From: a virus
Direction: 5' to 3' (one strand)
Length of the DNA stretch: 24,081 nucleotides
IMG/VR virus record: IMGVR_UViG_3300037300_000430
Span: 1 to 24,081 of that record
The position numbers were made by a program, and so were the translations under genes. This document shows positions 12,167-20,715 of this stretch, piece by piece. The notes beneath the pieces are model-generated. The model ran no database searches and was not told the DNA's origin. It saw nothing but the letters and a program-made list of their open reading frames with translations. Numbering within the stretch: the stretch's first letter is position 1; each line of letters opens with the position of its first letter.

Positions 12167-13878
12167 TGGTGGCTCGCAACTACGCCACCGTCGCCAGGCA
12201 GTACGCCGAAGCGGTGGTGGAAGGTGATATTTCCGCGTGCCGATGGGTGCGCATGGCCTGCCAGCGTCAATTGAATGATCTGACCAAGTTCAAAGGCAAG
12301 AGCAGCGTGCTGCGCTTTAACCCGAAATTGGCGGATCGCTCAGGCAAGTCGTTCACGCCAGCGGACAACCTGTGCGCGTTTATTGAACGGCTGCCGCACG
12401 TCAAGGGGCCGTTGGCGGGCGAGCCGATTCACCTGGAGCCCTGGCAGGTATTTATCCTGACCACCGTGTTCGGTTGGATCAAGATGGACGGCAAGCGCCG
12501 GTTTCGCCGGGCCTACATCGAAGTGCCGCGCGGCAACGCCAAGTCGACGCTGTCCTCGGCGCTGGCGCTGTACATGCTGGCGGCCGACGGTGAAGGTGGT
12601 GCGGAGGTGTATTCGCTGGCGACCACCCGGGATCAGGCTCGGATCGTATTTGGTGACGCGCAGACCATGGCGCGGCAATCCGCAGGATTCCGCACGCGCT
12701 TTGGAGTGGGCGTGGGCGCGCACAACATGCATGTGATGACCAGCGGCTCCAAATTTGAGGCGCTCTCGGCAGAGGGCTCGACGCTCGACGGGTTGAATAT
12801 CCACTTCGGCTGTGTCGACGAGTTGCACGCCCACAAGACCCGCACGGTCTATGACGTGGTGGAAACCGGCACCGGCAAGCGCGACAACTCGCTCTTATGG
12901 GTGATTACCACGGCAGGCAGCAACCGATCCGGTATTTGCTACGAGATCCGCACCTTCGTGGCGCGACTGCTCGACGGCGTGTTCGAGGATGATAGCCAGT
13001 TTGGCATCGTATACGGGCTTGACGATGGTGACGACTGGACGCTGGAAGAATCGCTGATCAAGGCCAATCCCAACTGGGGCATCTCGGTGCGTCCGGAAGT
13101 GTTGGCGCCGCTGCAGGCCAAGGCCATGCAGATGCCCAGCGCGGTCAATAACTTTAAGACCAAACATCTCAATGAGTGGGTCAATGCGGACACCGCGTGG
13201 ATGGACATGCGCTCCTGGGATCGTTGTGCCGATCCGCTGCTGGACATGGAAACCTATGCTGGACAGCCCTGCTGGGTTGGGCTGGATCTGGCCAGCAAAA
13301 CGGACATTGCCGCCCTGCTGCTGGTGTTCGCGCATCCCGAGATTGATGGTGGTTTTTCGGTATTCGGACGCTACTACCTTCCAGAAGACACGGTGCATGC
13401 TAACGGCAATAGCCAGTACTCGGGCTGGATGGGCACCGGCCGTTTGACCGTTACGCCCGGCAATGTGATCGATTTCAGTTGGATCGAGGCCGACCTGATC
13501 GAGTTCGCCTCGCGCTTTGCGGTGCAGGCGGTTGCCTTTGATCCTTTCCAGGCAACACAGCTTTCGACCCGGATGATAAGTGAGGGGTTGCCGATGATCG
13601 AGGTACGCCCCACGGTTCTGAATTTCAGCGAGCCTATGAAAATTCTCGAGGCCCTGGTCTTGCAAAAAAAACTGATTCACGACGGCGATCCGGTGCTCGG
13701 GTGGATGGTCAGCAATGTGGTGGCGCATCTGGACGTCAAAGACAACATCTACCCGAGAAAGGAACGCCCGGAGAACAAGATCGACGGCATTGTGGCGTTG
13801 ATCATGGGCTTGTCCCGCGCTATCACCCCCGGCACCAGTGTCGTACTGGGCGCGGACTATGAACTGGTGATGCTCTGA
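12166..13878 (+). CDS. terL: Terminase large subunit (HK97-like)
   Basis: A 570-residue protein with an N-terminal ATPase: Walker A-like VPRGNAKST at 120-128 (Lys126), Walker B NIHFGCVDEL with Asp218 and Glu219, then LLWVITTAG as the coupling motif. The C-terminal RNase H-like nuclease shows WVGLDLASKTD with Asp374, AVAFDPFQ with Asp459 and NKIDGIVAL near 541-549, giving three acidic metal ligands. It translocates DNA into the prohead and cuts it. ATG 12166 is coupled to the small subunit stop. Its own stop is coupled to the portal start (TGATG, 13876-13880). Confidence 0.96.
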   Translation: MVARNYATVARQYAEAVVEGDISACRWVRMACQRQLNDLTKFKGKSSVLRFNPKLADRSGKSFTPADNLCAFIERLPHVKGPLAGEPIHLEPWQVFILTTVFGWIKMDGKRRFRRAYIEVPRGNAKSTLSSALALYMLAADGEGGAEVYSLATTRDQARIVFGDAQTMARQSAGFRTRFGVGVGAHNMHVMTSGSKFEALSAEGSTLDGLNIHFGCVDELHAHKTRTVYDVVETGTGKRDNSLLWVITTAGSNRSGICYEIRTFVARLLDGVFEDDSQFGIVYGLDDGDDWTLEESLIKANPNWGISVRPEVLAPLQAKAMQMPSAVNNFKTKHLNEWVNADTAWMDMRSWDRCADPLLDMETYAGQPCWVGLDLASKTDIAALLLVFAHPEIDGGFSVFGRYYLPEDTVHANGNSQYSGWMGTGRLTVTPGNVIDFSWIEADLIEFASRFAVQAVAFDPFQATQLSTRMISEGLPMIEVRPTVLNFSEPMKILEALVLQKKLIHDGDPVLGWMVSNVVAHLDVKDNIYPRKERPENKIDGIVALIMGLSRAITPGTSVVLGADYELVML

Positions 13879-15362
13879 TGGGCATGTTCAGTTTCTTTGA
13901 TCGTTTTCGTGCATCGTCGGGTGACCGCTCGCCTTGGGGCGATTTTTGGTTCGAGCCGGTCACGATGCGCACCTCGAGCGGGTTGCGCGTGTCTGCCGAC
14001 AACGCGTTACGCGTGGCAGCGGTGTATGCCAGCGTACGCATCCTGGCCGAGACCATGGCGTCCCTGCCCTTTGTTCTGTACCGCCAACGTGCCGATGGTG
14101 GCAAGGACAAGGTCACCGACCACTGGCTATACCGCTTGCTCGCACGCCGTCCGAACCGGTACCAGAACCCGTATGAATGGCGCGAAATGTTGCAGGGCCA
14201 TATGGCGCTGCGGGGCAACGCCTATAACCGGATCGTGGCCAATAGCCAGGGAGAGATCACGGAATTGGTGCCGATCCATCCGGATCGCATCAAGATGGAA
14301 CTGACGCCGGCCGGTGACTACCGTTATCGCGTGACCGATCGACTCGGTGCGGAATCCATTGTGCCGCGTGGCGAGATTTGGCATTTGCGCGGACTCTCGT
14401 CTGATGGCTTGATGGGCATGAGTCCGATTGACCTGGCACGCGAAAGTCTGGGCATGGCCTTGGCCGCTCAGGATTACGGCGCACGCTTCTTTGCCAATGA
14501 TGCCAAACCAACTGGTGGCTGGATCGAGTTCCCCGGCACCTTCAAGGACAACGAAGCCAAAAAAGTATTTCGCGAGTCCTACCACCAGGCGCAGTCCGGG
14601 GCCAACCGAGGCAAGGTACTGGTTCTCGAAAATGGCATGAAATTCCACGAAGTGGGTGTCACCAACAAGGACGCCCAGTTTCTGGAGCTGCGCAAGTTTC
14701 AAATCACCGATATCGCGCGTCTGTTTCGAGTGCCTCCGCACATGATTGCCGACCTGGAGCGCGCGACGTTTTCCAACATTGAGCAGCAAAGCCTCGAGTT
14801 CGTCATGCACACGATGACGCCGTGGGCCGAGCGATGGGAGGCCAGCATCGAGTCCGAACTGCTGTTCGATGGCGACGATCTGGAAGTGGAGTTTGACTTC
14901 GCCAACCTGATGCGGGGTGACGCTGCCAGCCGCTCGTCTTACTACCAAAGTGGCATCCAGAACGGCTGGCTGACTCGCAACGAAGCGCGGATTTCCGAGA
15001 ACCTGAATCCTCTGGAAGGCTTGGATCACCCTTTACGACCGTTAAATATGGTCGAGGAAGGCGCGGCAGAGGATCTGGAGGTTGATGCCCAGCAGGCAGA
15101 ACCAACTAATCAGGATGCTGCCCAGCCCCTGGATGATGAGGCGGCGGCGCGTCTGTATGCCTTGGTCGCCTCCAGCGCCGCCCGACTGGCGCGTCGCATC
15201 AGTCGGTCTGGTGCGATTGCCGACAACGACATGGTCTTGGTGGCGGACGCGTTGGCCATCTCGCTTGACCGCGTGAAGCAGTGGGCGCAGAGCGCTGGCG
15301 ATAAGCCCCTCACTGAAGCTGAATTAACCGAATCACTGATTTCTCTCGGGGCCCAATTATGA
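13878..15362 (+). CDS. Portal protein (HK97 family)
   Basis: A 494-residue protein of the HK97 portal family: the N-terminal region has NALRVAAVYASVRILAETMA and LPFVLYRQ, then NPYEWREMLQGHMALRGNAY, the IPRGEIWHLRG-like segment (IVPRGEIWHLRGLSSDGLMG), RLFRVPPHMIADLERATFSN and the clip/crown segment. The last 110 residues are an acidic helical extension (from about residue 390) beyond the conserved core. It forms the dodecameric channel at one capsid vertex. The start overlaps the terminase stop and the stop overlaps the protease start (ATGA, 15359-15362). Confidence 0.96.
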   Translation: MGMFSFFDRFRASSGDRSPWGDFWFEPVTMRTSSGLRVSADNALRVAAVYASVRILAETMASLPFVLYRQRADGGKDKVTDHWLYRLLARRPNRYQNPYEWREMLQGHMALRGNAYNRIVANSQGEITELVPIHPDRIKMELTPAGDYRYRVTDRLGAESIVPRGEIWHLRGLSSDGLMGMSPIDLARESLGMALAAQDYGARFFANDAKPTGGWIEFPGTFKDNEAKKVFRESYHQAQSGANRGKVLVLENGMKFHEVGVTNKDAQFLELRKFQITDIARLFRVPPHMIADLERATFSNIEQQSLEFVMHTMTPWAERWEASIESELLFDGDDLEVEFDFANLMRGDAASRSSYYQSGIQNGWLTRNEARISENLNPLEGLDHPLRPLNMVEEGAAEDLEVDAQQAEPTNQDAAQPLDDEAAARLYALVASSAARLARRISRSGAIADNDMVLVADALAISLDRVKQWAQSAGDKPLTEAELTESLISLGAQL

Positions 15363-16285
15363 AAAACCAATTACTGGTCGCCGAATTTATGGCGACGCCA
15401 TGGGCGCTGATGCCCGAACGCTTAAATACGCTGTACGGGGTCATTTCCCGCTGGTCTATTGGTGGCGCAGCCAGTGACGAGACGATGCATTGCGTTCAGT
15501 CCGAACGCGTCTTACGCGATACCCGTCGTCAAACAGCCTCTGCCATTTCTACGGGCGGGATTGCCGTGTTGCCGCTCTATGGGGTTGTCACCCAGCGCGG
15601 CAATATGGTCGACGACGTCTCGGGTTCGGGAAGCGTCAGCACTCAGCAATTTGCCTGCGCTTTGCGCAATGCACTCGCTGATGACGCGGTAAGCCAGATC
15701 CTGATCGATATCGATAGCCCGGGTGGCAGCGTTTATGGGGTGGCAGAGCTTGCTGAAGAAATTGTCAGCGCCCGGGCACAAAAGCCCGTCATAGCCATTG
15801 CCAATAGTCTGGCGGCATCAGCCGCGTACTGGATTGGCTGCTCGGCCGCCGAGTTCTACGTATCGCCCGGAGGTGAAGTGGGCTCCATCGGCGTTTGGCA
15901 GGCGCACTTTGATCACTCGGAGGCTTTGGCGGCCGAGGGCGTCAAACCGACGCTGATCTCGGCTGGCAAGTTCAAGGTTGAAGGTAATCCGTACGCGCCA
16001 CTGGATGAAGATGCGCAAGCCTTCATGCAGTCCCGCGTCGATGATTACTACACCACCTTCACCAAGGCGGTGTCGCGCGGTCGCGGTGTGCCGATCTCTC
16101 AAGTGCGTGATGGCATGGGCCAGGGCCGTGTGCTGGGCGCTGATGCGGCCCTTGCGCAAAACATGGTCGATGGCATCGCCACTTTCGATGACGTTCTCAA
16201 AAAAATGCGCCGCGATGCCAAAACCAACGTGAGGCCCAGGGCGAGTCGTCTCGTCTATGCCCAACGAGTCCTCGAAATTCTGTAA
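15359..16285 (+). CDS. S49/ClpP-like prohead protease
   Basis: A 308-residue protein of the S49 (SppA/protease IV) family. Residues 67-205 contain GIAVLPLYGVV, LIDIDSPGGSVYG, and ANSLAASAAYWIGCSA with Ser154 as likely nucleophile. GEVGSIGVW and SAGKFKVEGNPY follow, with Lys204 or Lys206 as likely general base. Such proteases process the capsid precursor during head maturation. The gene sits between portal and capsid, as usual. It is coupled to the portal gene by ATGA. There is no fused scaffold segment; the delta-like N-terminus of the capsid probably serves that role. Confidence 0.93.
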   Translation: MKNQLLVAEFMATPWALMPERLNTLYGVISRWSIGGAASDETMHCVQSERVLRDTRRQTASAISTGGIAVLPLYGVVTQRGNMVDDVSGSGSVSTQQFACALRNALADDAVSQILIDIDSPGGSVYGVAELAEEIVSARAQKPVIAIANSLAASAAYWIGCSAAEFYVSPGGEVGSIGVWQAHFDHSEALAAEGVKPTLISAGKFKVEGNPYAPLDEDAQAFMQSRVDDYYTTFTKAVSRGRGVPISQVRDGMGQGRVLGADAALAQNMVDGIATFDDVLKKMRRDAKTNVRPRASRLVYAQRVLEIL

Positions 16286-16368
16286 TCCGGGCAGGCTCCG
16301 TCGAGCCGCGCCAGTTCCTGACACGGCCCGTTGGTCGTACCACCACCGCAAGGTGATTCCCATTACAC

Positions 16369-16390
16369 AACCACCTTCGGGTGGTTTTTT
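16369..16390 (+). terminator. Intrinsic terminator before the capsid gene
   Basis: AACCACC (16369-16375), loop TTCG and GGTGGTT (16380-16386) form a perfect seven-base stem with a UUCG tetraloop, followed by a run of six T. The capsid gene start is 20 bases further on, so late transcripts must read through or re-initiate here. Confidence 0.85.
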
Positions 16391-16409
16391 CATTTCTGGA
16401 GAACCATTC

Positions 16410-17711
16410 ATGAGTAAGCAACTGCGCGAGTTTCAGGCTCGCAAATCCACCCTGGTCAAAGAGGCACGAGGCCTGACCGACCGCGTCGCTGCCGATGGGC
16501 GCGACATGACCGACGAGGAAGTCACCGCCTTTGATGCGCTGCGTACCCGTATTGATGCCACGTCCGCTGCGATTGATCGTGAAGCTGGATTGATCGCCGA
16601 TGAGGCGCGAATCAGCGTCAGCAGCGCCATCGGCCCCATCGTCACCGACAACCGGGAAGCCGATCCCAAGCGTGGCTTCAGCTCACTCGGCGAGTTCATG
16701 CAGGCGGTCTACCAAGCCGACAAGCCTGGCAAGTCGATTGATGCGCGCTTGCTGCTCGGCGGAATCGGTGCGGCGGCACCCACCAACTTCAGCAATGAGG
16801 CCGCCGGCCAGGACGGTGGTTTCCTGCTGCCACCCCAGTTCTCACAAGAGATCTTCAAGCTGTCTCTGGGCGAGGATTCCCTCCTGCCGCTCACCGACAA
16901 CGTCGAGATCAGTGGCAACAGCATGGCTTTCCCGAAAGACGAGACCACCCCCTGGGGAACCAACGGCATTCGTGCCTATTGGCAGGGTGAAGCAGCATCG
17001 GCCATCGCCACCAAGCCAGTGCTCGGCTTGGCCACGCTGCGGCTCAAAAAATTGATGGCGTTGGTTCCCACCACCGACGAACTGCTCGATGACGCCAATG
17101 CGCTGACCACCTACTTGCCTCAAAAGGTGGCGTTGTCGATCCGCTGGAAAGCCAACGAATCCATTCTGTTCGGCGCCGGCAATGGCATTCCAGTGGGCTG
17201 CATGAACGCCGGTGCCATCGTCACAGTCGCCAAGGAGTCGGGGCAGGCCACGCAAACGCTCGTGCCACAAAATCTGGCCAAGATGATCGCGCGTCTGCCT
17301 CCCGGTTCGTTCACCAACGCGGTGTGGATCGTCAACAACGATGTGCTGCCGGCGCTGTTTACCCTGAGCCTGGGCAACTTCCCGATTTACCTGCCCACCG
17401 GCCTGTCGGTCGGTGGCATTCAGATCTCACCGTACGGCACGCTTCTGGGGCGCCCGGTGTTCGTCTCGCAGCACGCCAACACCTTCTCGTCCCAAGGAGA
17501 CGTGTTGCTGGTTGATCTGTCGTATTACCAGACCATCACCAAAGCCGGTGGCTTGCAGACCGCAACGTCGATGCACCTGTATTTCGATGCGGATATGACA
17601 GCGTTCCGGACCACTTTCCGCATGGATGGGCAATCCAAGATTGCCAACCCGATTGCACCGGCCAAGGGCAGCAACTCGCTGTCGCCCTACATCCAACTCG
17701 CTGCGCGCTAA
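16410..17711 (+). CDS. Major capsid protein (HK97 fold)
   Basis: A 433-residue protein starts at ATG 16410 after TTCTGGAGAA. Residues 1-110 are a charged, helical delta-like domain (KQLREFQARKSTLVKEARGL, RTRIDATSAAIDREAGLI) that acts as scaffold and is normally cut off by the prohead protease. The mature part has AGQDGGFLLPPQFSQEI, DETTPWGTNGIRAYWQGEAA, LKKLMALVPTTDELLDD and ILFGAGNGIPVG, all hallmarks of the HK97 capsid fold. Cleavage would be near residues 100-130; the exact site is not visible. Strong ribosome binding site and own header suggest high expression. Confidence 0.95.
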   Translation: MSKQLREFQARKSTLVKEARGLTDRVAADGRDMTDEEVTAFDALRTRIDATSAAIDREAGLIADEARISVSSAIGPIVTDNREADPKRGFSSLGEFMQAVYQADKPGKSIDARLLLGGIGAAAPTNFSNEAAGQDGGFLLPPQFSQEIFKLSLGEDSLLPLTDNVEISGNSMAFPKDETTPWGTNGIRAYWQGEAASAIATKPVLGLATLRLKKLMALVPTTDELLDDANALTTYLPQKVALSIRWKANESILFGAGNGIPVGCMNAGAIVTVAKESGQATQTLVPQNLAKMIARLPPGSFTNAVWIVNNDVLPALFTLSLGNFPIYLPTGLSVGGIQISPYGTLLGRPVFVSQHANTFSSQGDVLLVDLSYYQTITKAGGLQTATSMHLYFDADMTAFRTTFRMDGQSKIANPIAPAKGSNSLSPYIQLAAR

Positions 17712-17736
17712 GCAGTTAAGTCATCGGGACTTCAGA

Positions 17737-17768
17737 GAGCGGCGGCTCATTACGCCGCTCCGGTTTTT
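17737..17768 (+). terminator. Intrinsic terminator after the capsid gene
   Basis: GAGCGGCG (17737-17744) pairs with CGCCGCTC (17753-17760), an eight-base stem with an eight-base loop followed by CGG and TTTTT (17764-17768). A smaller hairpin AAGTC/GACTT (17718-17732) lies just before it. The next gene starts at 17796 with its own ribosome binding site. Confidence 0.8.
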
Positions 17769-17795
17769 CATTTTCAATTCCTCCAGGAGATTTCC

Positions 17796-18242
17796 ATGTT
17801 CCCCAATGCAAAGGGCAGCGAAGCGCTGTCGATTCTCGCCACCATCGATCCGGCCAGCCAAGCCGCAGGCACCGTCACCTCAGGCTGGGTGTCCGTCATC
17901 AACTTCCACGCACTGCTTGCGGTCGTAGAAACCGGTGTGCTCGGTGCGGCTGCCACGCTGGACGCCAAATTTCAGCAGGCACAAGACAACGTGGGTACTG
18001 GTGCCAAGGATGTGACCGGCAAAGCGATCGCACAGATCGTCAAAGCCACCGGCGACAACAAGCAAGCACTGATCAACTTCAAGCCTGAGGACATCGATAA
18101 CGCCAACGGCTTCAGTTTTGTGCGCCTGTCACTGACTGTCGGTGTCGCTGCCAGCATCGTGGCGGGCAAGCTGATCGGGATGAATCCGCGTTATGCCACG
18201 GCGGATGCCTTCAACCAAGCCGCCGTTGCCCAGATCATCTAA
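17796..18242 (+). CDS. Unknown virion-block protein, 148 aa
   Basis: A 148-residue protein starts at ATG 17796 with AGGAGA at 17785-17790. The N-terminus SEALSILATIDPASQAAGTV and the segment VSVINFHALLAVVETGVLGA suggest a beta-rich folded protein. FSFVRLSLTVGVAASIVAGK follows, and the C-terminus ends NQAAVAQII. It has no cysteine. Proteins of this size directly after the capsid gene are often capsid decoration or head-associated proteins, but I do not recognise the family. Its strong ribosome binding site and position behind a terminator argue for high expression of a structural protein. Confidence 0.75.
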   Translation: MFPNAKGSEALSILATIDPASQAAGTVTSGWVSVINFHALLAVVETGVLGAAATLDAKFQQAQDNVGTGAKDVTGKAIAQIVKATGDNKQALINFKPEDIDNANGFSFVRLSLTVGVAASIVAGKLIGMNPRYATADAFNQAAVAQII

Positions 18243-18251
18243 AGGAACCCC

Positions 18252-18473
18252 ATGACTACGCGCATCGTGTTCAATCAAAACTTCCATGCGGTCGATGGCG
18301 GAGGCAACAGCTACGTCAAATACCGTGCCGGTGAAAGCTATGCAGCTGATGAGGAAACGACTCGCCTCGTGGCAGCGGGCATCGCTGAAGTGCTGGACGT
18401 GCAAGACGACCCCAAGTCTGCAAACGCACCCATTCAGTCGCCCGCCTCGATATCTGCCGCTGTCAGCGAATAA
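18252..18473 (+). CDS. Small unknown protein, 73 aa, head region
   Basis: A 73-residue protein starts at ATG 18252, nine bases after the previous stop, with AAAGGAA at 18241-18247. It begins MTTRIVFNQNFHAVDGGGNS and continues YVKYRAGESYAADEETTRLV AA, resembling small phage head proteins that contain one short beta-hairpin and a helix. The C-terminal 20 residues are Ser/Pro/Ala-rich and probably disordered. No function can be assigned. Its context is between capsid and head-tail connector genes. Confidence 0.65.
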   Translation: MTTRIVFNQNFHAVDGGGNSYVKYRAGESYAADEETTRLVAAGIAEVLDVQDDPKSANAPIQSPASISAAVSE

Positions 18474-18476
18474 GCG

Positions 18477-19097
18477 ATGCCACTGCAACTAATCAACCCG
18501 CCCGCCGAGGAGCCCGTCTCGCTTGCCGAGGCCAAGCTTCATGTGCGGGTGGATATTACCGACGACGATGCCTTGATCACAGCGCTGATTTCAGCGGCGC
18601 GCCAAGCAGCAGAGTCACTCACCGGGCGACAGATCGTCACCGCAAGATGGAAACTGGTGCTGGACAGCTTTCCTGGACCGAGCTTAATGGGCGTGCCGGC
18701 AGGCCAGCCATTCTCGCTGCCCGGCCACGCCATCCTGTTGCCGAAATGCCCGGTCCAGTCGGTTGTTTCCATCCAGTATCTCGACATGGCGAGCACCCTG
18801 CAGACGATGCCCGCGACTGACTATACGGTCGATGTGGCCTGCGAGCCGGCGCGTATCACGCCTATTTTTGGCAAGATATGGCCGGTGTCATTGCCGCAGA
18901 TTGGCGCGGTAGCGGTCATTTTTGATGCGGGCTATGGTCCGGCCAGCAGCGCCCCGGAAGGCATCAAAAGCTGGATCAAGTTGCGGGTGGACAGTCTTTA
19001 CTCCCATCGCGGTGAGTCGGCCGTGATCAAAGGCAAACTCGAGCGACTGCCGTATATCGATGGCCTGCTTGATCCCTATCGTGTGGTGTTGGCATGA
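18477..19097 (+). CDS. Head-tail connector (gp6-like, phiE125 gp8 type)
   Basis: A 206-residue protein starts at ATG 18477, three bases after the previous stop. The N-terminal PAEEPVSLAEAKLHVRVDIT, followed by DDDALITALISAARQAAESL TGR, is diagnostic of the gp6-like connector family, here in the longer phiE125 gp8-like form. The middle part is beta-rich (ILLPKCPVQSVVSIQYLD, YTVDVACEPARITP) and the end is helical (IKSWIKLRVDSLYSHRGE). It forms a ring below the portal to which the tail attaches. The stop overlaps the next start (ATGA, 19094-19097). Confidence 0.88.
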   Translation: MPLQLINPPAEEPVSLAEAKLHVRVDITDDDALITALISAARQAAESLTGRQIVTARWKLVLDSFPGPSLMGVPAGQPFSLPGHAILLPKCPVQSVVSIQYLDMASTLQTMPATDYTVDVACEPARITPIFGKIWPVSLPQIGAVAVIFDAGYGPASSAPEGIKSWIKLRVDSLYSHRGESAVIKGKLERLPYIDGLLDPYRVVLA

Positions 19098-19456
19098 GCG
19101 GCTTGATTGCCTGGCCAGATACCGGGGAGTTGGTGCGGCGGATTATCTTGCGGCGCTGGAGTGATGTGCCGAATGGCGCCTTTGGTGTCGACCCGGCCTT
19201 TGATTTAGGAATACAACGCTGGGCCAAGGTCGAACCCGTCCAGGGAATTTCGATTCGGGCTGATCTGCAAACGGGGGAGGTGCCGACCCATTTGTTTTGG
19301 GTGCGTTATGCGCCCGGTACTAAACCGGAAGAGATTGACGCCAGCCATGTAATCGATTGGAACGGGCGTCGCTACCGGGTGATCGACGCCATCAATGTCG
19401 AGGACGGTCAGCGCTTTACCCGCATCACCACTAAAGAACTCGGGGTAATCCGTTAA
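19094..19456 (+). CDS. Head closure / head-tail joining protein
   Basis: A 120-residue protein starts at ATG 19094, coupled to the connector gene. It has the beta-barrel pattern of the phage head-tail joining family (SPP1 gp16-like): RIILRRWSD, RWAKVEPVQGISIRADLQTG, HLFWVRYAPGTKPEEIDASH and a closing RYRVIDAINVEDGQRFTRIT. It closes the connector channel before tail joining. Its stop ends at 19456, the first base of the next ATG. Confidence 0.85.
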   Translation: MSGLIAWPDTGELVRRIILRRWSDVPNGAFGVDPAFDLGIQRWAKVEPVQGISIRADLQTGEVPTHLFWVRYAPGTKPEEIDASHVIDWNGRRYRVIDAINVEDGQRFTRITTKELGVIR

Positions 19457-19890
19457 TGGAGCGCGAAAGCCATAGCGCCAATTTGGGCGGTGTTGAGGTG
19501 CACGCAACGCTGGAAGGTCATTCGCGCATTGACTTTGACAAGCGCGCAATCAAAAAGGCGTTGCGCAAAGCCGGCGGCGATATTCGCAAGGCAGCCCGCC
19601 GTCTGGTGGCCCGCCGCGCCGTCTCAAGCCCGGGAGACTTTCCCGGTCGTGACAGTGGCGTATTGCTGCGCTCGATCAAACTGAAGGTCTCCAGTGGCGG
19701 CTTCTGGGCCAAGGTGGAGCCGCAGAAGACGCCAGAGATGAAGTCTTTCTATCCCGCATTCCTTTTCTATGGCACGCGCCGAGGGATGGACAAGCGAGGC
19801 AATTACATGATCAGTGCACTCGACACCCAACGTGAAAACGTCCGTAAGCAGATCCGCGATGCCCTCAAGCATGCGCTGGTTCCGAGGTAA
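19456..19890 (+). CDS. HK97 gp10-like neck/tail completion protein
   Basis: A 144-residue protein starts at ATG 19456, one base overlapping the previous stop (TAATG). It is basic, with AIKKALRKAGGDIRKAARRL, then GRDSGVLLRSIKLKVSSGGF, FYPAFLFYGTRRGM and a C-terminal amphipathic helix NVRKQIRDALKHAL. This matches the HK97 gp10-like family of neck or tail completion proteins. Its place between head closure and tail terminator genes agrees. Confidence 0.85.
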   Translation: MERESHSANLGGVEVHATLEGHSRIDFDKRAIKKALRKAGGDIRKAARRLVARRAVSSPGDFPGRDSGVLLRSIKLKVSSGGFWAKVEPQKTPEMKSFYPAFLFYGTRRGMDKRGNYMISALDTQRENVRKQIRDALKHALVPR

Positions 19891-19892
19891 GC

Positions 19893-20480
19893 ATGCAACT
19901 CGAACCGATCATCGCCGCACTGCGAACCCGTTGTCCGACGTTCGGCAACCGGATCGCTGGCGCGGCACAGTTCAAGCTGCTTCCAGAAAACGCCTCGCTC
20001 GCGGTGCCTTGTGCCTTCGTCATCCCTTTGGATGACAGTCCACAGGAGTCACGTGCGCAGAACAGTGTGCGCCAGGCGCTGACCGACAGCTTCGCGCTCA
20101 TCGTGGCGGTGAGCAATATCGCCGACGAGAAGGGGCAAGGCAGCGCGCAGAGTATTCATTCCCTGCGCACGCAAGTGTGGGCTGCATTGCTTGGCTGGCG
20201 GCCTGATTTGCGCTACGACGGTATCACATATGAAGGCGGACATTTGCTGACACTGGATCGGGCACGACTCTGGTACCAGTTCGAATTCGGTGCTTTGATG
20301 GAAATTGAACCCAGTGATGCCTGGCAGGAAACAGAACTGGCCGACCTGCCGCATTTCGATGGCGGGACGATCAGCATTGATGCCATCGACCCGATGGCGG
20401 ATCCAAACGTTCGCTACCCCGGTCCGGATGGCCGGATTGAAGTCATGCTGAACTTGCCCAAGAGCGGCAGCCTGCCGTAA
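19893..20480 (+). CDS. Tail terminator protein (Mu gp37-like)
   Basis: A 195-residue protein starts at ATG 19893, three bases after the previous stop, with GAGGTAA at 19885-19891. It begins MQLEPIIAALRTRCPTFGNR, then AVPCAFVIPLDDSPQES and SFALIVAVSNIADEKGQGSA, and ends in a beta-rich region with HLLTLDRARLWYQFEFGALM. This is the pattern of Mu gp37-like tail terminators, which cap the tail and join it to the head. The next genes (DUF2635, sheath) repeat the Mu order, which supports the call. Confidence 0.8.
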   Translation: MQLEPIIAALRTRCPTFGNRIAGAAQFKLLPENASLAVPCAFVIPLDDSPQESRAQNSVRQALTDSFALIVAVSNIADEKGQGSAQSIHSLRTQVWAALLGWRPDLRYDGITYEGGHLLTLDRARLWYQFEFGALMEIEPSDAWQETELADLPHFDGGTISIDAIDPMADPNVRYPGPDGRIEVMLNLPKSGSLP

Positions 20481-20504
20481 AGCCATCCACATTGTTTTTA
20501 CCCG

Positions 20505-20531
20505 ACCCGCCGCTTGGCGGGTTTTGTTTTT
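20505..20531 (+). terminator. Intrinsic terminator before the DUF2635 and sheath genes
   Basis: ACCCGCC (20505-20511), loop GCTT and GGCGGGT (20516-20522) form a seven-base stem followed by TTTGTTTTT. The next ribosome binding site (CAGGAG) begins directly after the T tract and the start codon is at 20545. Confidence 0.85.
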
Positions 20532-20544
20532 CAGGAGCTCATTC

Positions 20545-20712
20545 ATGTACATCAAACCTATTCAGGGCCGCATCGTGCCTGACCCCGAACGCGGCGACAT
20601 CCTGCCGTCCGAGGGCCGCGAAGTTGAGCTGACGCAGTACTGGCAACGCCGCCTCGCCGATGGCGATGTGGTCGAGGCGGTCGTTGAAATCCAAAAAAAG
20701 AAGGAAGCCTAA
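20545..20712 (+). CDS. DUF2635 protein (Mu gp38-like)
   Basis: A 55-residue protein starts at ATG 20545 with CAGGAG at 20532-20537. The pattern MYIKPIQGRIVPDPERGDIL, PSEGREVELTQYWQRRLADG and a Lys-rich end is characteristic of DUF2635, the Mu gp38 family found between tail terminator and sheath genes. Its exact role is unknown, but it is part of the contractile tail module. The sheath gene begins three bases after its stop. Confidence 0.85.
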   Translation: MYIKPIQGRIVPDPERGDILPSEGREVELTQYWQRRLADGDVVEAVVEIQKKKEA

Positions 20713-20715
20713 ACC

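Noticed and set aside
12895-15029. Leftward open frames of 277 and 300 codons
   Set aside because: Antisense shadows of the terminase and portal genes, without motifs.
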